Source of the DNA: Teratosphaeria epicoccoides
Taxonomy: Eukaryota > Ascomycota > Dothideomycetes > Mycosphaerellales > Teratosphaeriaceae
Assembly: GCA_021401465.1 (NCBI GenBank)
Contig: JADDMT010000072.1
Span: 1-64,000 of the forward strand
Length of the DNA: 64,000 bases
Direction of reading: 5' to 3'
The notes under the pieces were generated by a model, which was not told the origin of the DNA, searched no databases, and worked only from the letters and a program-made list of their open reading frames with translations. Numbering within the stretch: the first letter of the stretch is position 1; every line of letters starts with the position of its first letter. The position numbers and the translations under genes were made by a program. This document shows, piece after piece, positions 62,801 through 64,000 of the stretch.

Positions 62801-64000
62801 CTCTAAAGGCTGTTGAGGCTCCTATCGCTGACTCCACAGAAGATTCACAACGTTCCTCGTCCAAAGGTGCTCCTCCGACGGCATACCGCGTCGATCTACC
62901 ATCCGTCAGTCAGCCGAGCAGCGAAGACCTAGCTGAGGAGCGCACCGAGACTTTTATAAAGCAAGAAGAACAGGCTGTGGGAAGCGTTACTTCTGATTGG
63001 CAACCGCAGCTGACAGGCAAGCAATCCAAGAAGAACAGCAAGAAGGAAAAGCTGGCTGCTTTGGTCGATACCCAAGAGCCGCAGGAGAGGATTCGGGCGC
63101 TGCAAGACCAAATGGAAGCTCGACAGATGCCCGCAACGGCTGCTGAGGACGCTCCTGGAGCGATACTGACTTCCGATGAGCGGACGGAGACTCCTCCAAC
63201 CCATGAGCCAGCTGCTGCAAATGCGGCTTGTTGCCTTGGTGACGTCTCCAACATAGTATCGACCGACGCTGTCTCGATCAAAGGTGTAGCGGAACAGAAG
63301 ATCGAGGGTCAAGAGCGCCGTGCGGCCGAAGACCTGGACAACAGTCAAAACCCGGCTTTCTCGACACTTGAAAAGCCCTCGTCCGCCGAGCATGAGCATC
63401 AGGCGTCCGAGAACGTGCCTCTCCCCGACGATTCAAATGATGGAATGGAGCTTGCGCCTTTGTCGCGCAAGCAGACAAGTGAAGCTGAAGCAGCCGATCT
63501 TCATCAAAACACTTCTTTTGGTCGAATCGTTACAGAGAAAGTCTCTCAAGCGACTGAGCCAGTGCAAGCGGGAGATGTTCCGTTACATGCTGCCAACGAC
63601 GAAGATCTTGTCGTCCCTGGCCATGGCCGTGCAGTGGACGAGGACGCTGCTGTAAGGATGTCAGCGGAAGCACATGAACTTCCATCCCCTGGTATCAATG
63701 ACAACGACCTTGCCATTCCTGCTGGACCCGCTGCGTTGCAGGATCATTCTGTGGAGACCGAGCCAATAGACGCAAGCGAAATCCCGCTGCCAGACGTCAA
63801 TGACGATGACTTGACCGTTCCTGCCAGCCAAGGTGCACTGAATGCTCCTGCAGTTGGCGAGACATCAAAGGAACCACCGCAGTCCCTTGACTCCGCCAAC
63901 CCAGAATGGCAGGTTCAAGATGACGCGATTGAGGCACGCGATCAAGATCTCGCCGCAGCCCTTGATGTATCAGACCCTACGGTTCCTGCTGATGATGATT
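53830..64000 (+). CDS. LAH: Giant leashin / involucrin-repeat protein (Woronin-body tether), 3' truncated by window
   Basis: Leashin tethers Woronin bodies to the cortex near septal pores in filamentous ascomycetes. The frame opens at ATG 53830 (MWKAAFTGRSDSGNQ) and stays open to the last base, more than 3,370 codons. A 42-nt intron at 55286-55327 (GTGAGT, TACTAAC, TATGCAG) is likely, but it is a multiple of three and has no stop. Residues are highly charged and disordered. A Cys/His cluster (YCRHEHKGPISKLKDGL...GVCKHCF, about 55515-55645) is the best candidate for a folded domain. A long Arg/Glu coiled coil spans 57460-58060. SKKxKKKR motifs recur (59461, 59611, 59767, 60190, 63016), as do Ala/Gly-rich hydrophobic patches and, near the right edge, NDxDLxVPA units. 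Identity rests on architecture and memory of family annotation. Confidence 0.65.
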   Translation, partial: MWKAAFTGRSDSGNQADGLRRKKSSGRAGSVASAPASRSRRDDDEKDRKKSSHSSQHRSSRSAYGDESAHSTVYVTAPSSRAGTGALTESAVKALNAQEDDDGDWVDDDAKTERTTGTERRRKRKSHSYQEKERSSSREEKRARERERDRDKERERKERERKEEKRRESLKESLREAGWGSGGRSEKSKTKEKSRTVDEDVDGASTRALPAMGSFEQFPGQHTESMIGPVEQISAPHVSGALPSSDPAHQFPNQVPASYDRPQMGPTRADSFGAAADYYMDEGQSVSHQPGVRPLTPNMLVNPDAHLVAASAEAHPAQDTGLGAASEFYNADLNTAYPVDSMKPPSSSSKMSSSNPSSSSAKPAKPSKQSSGSSSKPSKTGKILSTAGAITAAAGATRLESAASHQQTQSQAPTSSFQQTASSSKPHSKLSRHDSAPDAYAQTTASNQRISPSPRMDRQDTQADPYYRPLPNRPGPRMDAVGSGAGEYHSHSTNVPLYAAGATVPGYATYEASQHQNYSAQYRSTSHYGGGGGGGQGPPNPPFASSPGPYMNGSGGGMAQRYCRHEHKGPISKLKDGLLNLISDPEDVQKMEEYTEYIGVCKHCFDPRSSPYMAPRKHHYHPRRSRDSFEDLRRRRSNDRLHRHGSNESLRRTGSTRVDKESRYYAEPGKRRNGGRNDLLAAGLAGAGVAAGAYAMAGDRKYFDDTYSVKSGHRASSALRRRSRSSSRERRRRTSHGVVDSRGREQYVTVRTKDGWIERRRLHQSRSRSGDRETGTGGMTDRAALSAGAAVAMGGASMHGRNTASQSGYTRHHERSRSRSYSPGPGDVFGSTGSRSKRSGRRSPNGSYHDLSQPSRKQEDSDGFLSSFFSPSQNKKELRRRPSRERRKRKTGFFTFSNASASSSDADMAFGDGFTSKTNLSLRRKKSGVRPRRSSSEHLAAAVAGIGATAAALAAAQKGHRVSKRASKPELGPGRSAKLRQHHSQGPPDSLDEDGWEDELPSGVDDASSTHSALAFGESRLSHRQSMDSVASADGLSAWGWRWGGKDKKTRKQRPSAYQQRPSGPDMGPTVVDASDTAVHDESWAPMRSQGSYTPSSTGYQQPMQHVDPRPVSDISSRTGPTPGAWDEPPVIRPGPGPIQQSQPMTPVSPAFVSGSSHFDGRPKPTRTASSPTRPSFGLEDAALIGAGALAAGGIIAGASGRRSKESSNVRFGLTEEQQRSERERAEDERRRADRTRALKEEAERTAKESDIRSREESVRRRREDENRRAAEAKIMAQREAEEQAELDRRRREVERIEQEKAYHHEQQRLAEARRQQEESKRQREVEAAKKAEENEANRAERERRDKREARAREERERQEAIARREAEVQAEFDQRQRELEEQKRWEKEHEERQRREFERQQAERAQRMSESAMNPSVNAYDYSGVTDPFRYQVQDDDAPAERISKSEMGDRATEPDSKTSIGWGSVAMGAAAAATAGSVLVGAAHGRSREQDTSRRQEHDRFPEGQALHHPIQDDMQRQKEPFAIKQVLPEDAACGAPIMDDDVFDKDFFKNRQRINSEYQRQEEIARKAAAKVVADMDDYYKRPTPSQADFFRPSILDEPSAGKTKVADPISDNELQVFHAADDEIKSHFSGASRRDDAYKSKHAPYGVPALNIIAPTPPPSERAAPKPKSSARATSPLAQTEVSRDQTRAGADKRDRSRSISWGVDSTHVYDPPTPEPNQERDSYMHAKDVPRDVPAQPLDEVVVEEEKPGAGSKTTCYKEDELPSRQPLADETEIVIEELDRMPGETPPFYRQPFFESVSDFSMRVDSPGTEGAPPVRGFVEGEIDEPTPVEEKAPHIPGGFDEEVHEDATPGAVRKDDVKHAEPEEPTWEPPLSKKERKKREKIAKKSEFFDHEEPAVETTLQETPMPNAPAGTPQEEPEDYFLSKKDKKKRDKALKRQSVVVSSPIEDTTMAKDIVGELPVEGALPSEAGVPKLSKKEQKKRNKEAKKNGFADVAETLMTAGGIAALAGVAASAQETGEDDWSSPSDKKSKKKEGRQPKEAERDTSEPDTAGPTPDVESSMPGGWNASGSDNPHSEKMPEAIEAPVDPFAYQIKDGSSTSAKDADPADEWTEPPKKSMKKKSKRDSGRFSEPAASSPLRSQWNYDDYVGQEAADQAVAASTALPETPIAEDANVEKPFVLGRTDVSAPPRSSSWADGMDWEDEALARRESDERRNTMSPRRKSPEDGRSRSVASEPMPGRDSQKSSKSSKSRSELGYADDPDYYDDSRSVAASEPVDLYDSRASKRRSKRDDEDSASVVSSRPRREKDEPSSSKKEKKGGLFGLFSRKSSEIVPTKSSSKSSDAELRRSSTRDSRHDEDDNGGRKHRKKKHRDGSAYGDDEDDANSVVSESRPKHRSRRDDRVEESRERRRSSRYADDDLEDAKSEPGGHRHRHRSDDGDTRSQSGQRHHHRRRTDDESYDAQDKSFLGIRVEDLPPLPASPPSESPVAAKQTTEQEHGSPADAATDTRDGPLSEGRSEARHDQEAQEARAAPGSSDRGIGELEDLPALPLSRPTSPTDAFYTPRKPPALVRPTSSTAVPLRFPFGHSPQHAPIPKERALSIGSSMPPSTPATPSSKKARPTSSEMRPLYLVERNTKTPEVEERLPSLPSSQPSSRASSVHGSDDWHFAAEDQPSSPEQGRPLTIDTAFANDYEPGSNDDYLGSEHSTPKARDFSGPLTALHADVEKAERPQPQFYTWADFEQDERLHGAADVQEPIRPLINPSSRDGDSRGPVLVPPSVPEASMEHTDATNIPAETPVADRTASHRHRPSAKGLAAAAMLGSAAVYVGRALARDKSEERSGDAGRDDRVGNQSYGHPLPAPLGEEPLRRKEDVPTIVETTDRPSLSRCSGSIKKGEKWKEAKVQVNEEPKAASQDEALPEPTVQPIGVAGPIDDLTEPRAEEPSQGTKDDFVDHKDITPDVSTREVHEQPDQSASSAQVRADESLKAVEAPIADSTEDSQRSSSKGAPPTAYRVDLPSVSQPSSEDLAEERTETFIKQEEQAVGSVTSDWQPQLTGKQSKKNSKKEKLAALVDTQEPQERIRALQDQMEARQMPATAAEDAPGAILTSDERTETPPTHEPAAANAACCLGDVSNIVSTDAVSIKGVAEQKIEGQERRAAEDLDNSQNPAFSTLEKPSSAEHEHQASENVPLPDDSNDGMELAPLSRKQTSEAEAADLHQNTSFGRIVTEKVSQATEPVQAGDVPLHAANDEDLVVPGHGRAVDEDAAVRMSAEAHELPSPGINDNDLAIPAGPAALQDHSVETEPIDASEIPLPDVNDDDLTVPASQGALNAPAVGETSKEPPQSLDSANPEWQVQDDAIEARDQDLAAALDVSDPTVPADDD
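55286..55330 (+). other. Leashin intron with tandem CAGCAG acceptor
   Basis: Perfect donor GTGAGT and branch TACTAAC lead to two adjacent acceptors, TATGCAG and then CAG. Use of either one keeps the frame and changes the protein by one Ala. Full retention (42 or 45 nt) also stays in frame. Confidence 0.7.

Noticed and set aside
1..64000. tRNA, rRNA or CRISPR elements
   Set aside because: I looked for B-box-like GGTTCGAATCC words and regular spacer arrays; isolated partial matches (for example near 27286) lack the rest of a tRNA. A tRNAscan run would be decisive.

Overview
The window comes from a filamentous ascomycete (Pezizomycotina), most likely a Dothideomycete close to Mycosphaerellales. 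The evidence is short spliceosomal introns (about 40-115 nt, GT...AG, branch sites such as CTGAC or CTAAC), a Woronin-body tether (leashin) gene, a CAP20-type perilipin, a WOPR regulator of the Pac2 type and a DNMT5-type DNA methyltransferase. The order-level placement is inference. Eighteen protein-coding genes are well or fairly supported, plus one small candidate gene and one in-frame coding-like extension. I saw no rRNA, tRNA or CRISPR. All calls come from reading the sequence; no database was searched.

Layout. 1-1,400 is a decayed repeat or transposon relic. 1.9-15 kb is a gene-dense block: ATG7 (-), dCMP deaminase DCD1 (+), a Gyp1-type Rab GAP (-), the RNA-binding protein Hrp1 (+), a small BRCT protein (-) and a GH76 mannanase (+). 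15-25 kb is gene-poor, holding only an anion:cation-symporter-type MFS transporter (-) and an 84-residue cytochrome b5 domain protein (+). Its non-coding DNA carries many TTGACTG-like words. 25-35 kb holds PAC2 (+), a small single-pass membrane protein (-) and the 6.8-kb intronless DNMT5 (-), with an 18-bp tandem repeat just upstream. 36.6-41.7 kb holds the divergent pair RPN6 (-) / SOF1 (+) and the perilipin gene (-), whose stop codon is followed in frame by 154 more coding-like codons. 41.7-45 kb is rich in simple repeats, including a GGGTA/GGGTT array, GAT and TC microsatellites and poly-G runs. 45-53 kb holds the divergent pair CMR1 (-) / Mtf2-like (+) and then CFT2 (-) / RNA15 (+). From 53.8 kb to the right edge a reading frame of more than 10 kb encodes a giant leashin / involucrin-repeat protein that continues beyond the window.

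Themes. Three mRNA 3'-end processing factors lie in one window: Hrp1 (CF IB), Cft2 (CPF) and Rna15 (CF IA). The last two are head to head with about 258 bp between them. Housekeeping genes are repeatedly arranged as close divergent pairs (GYP1/HRP1, RPN6/SOF1, CMR1/Mtf2-like, CFT2/RNA15). Observations most worth following are the in-frame extension after the perilipin stop, DNMT5 with an N-terminal PIP-like motif, the 1.1-kb HRP1 intron, the SOF1 exon that contains only the start codon, and the leashin repeat architecture.
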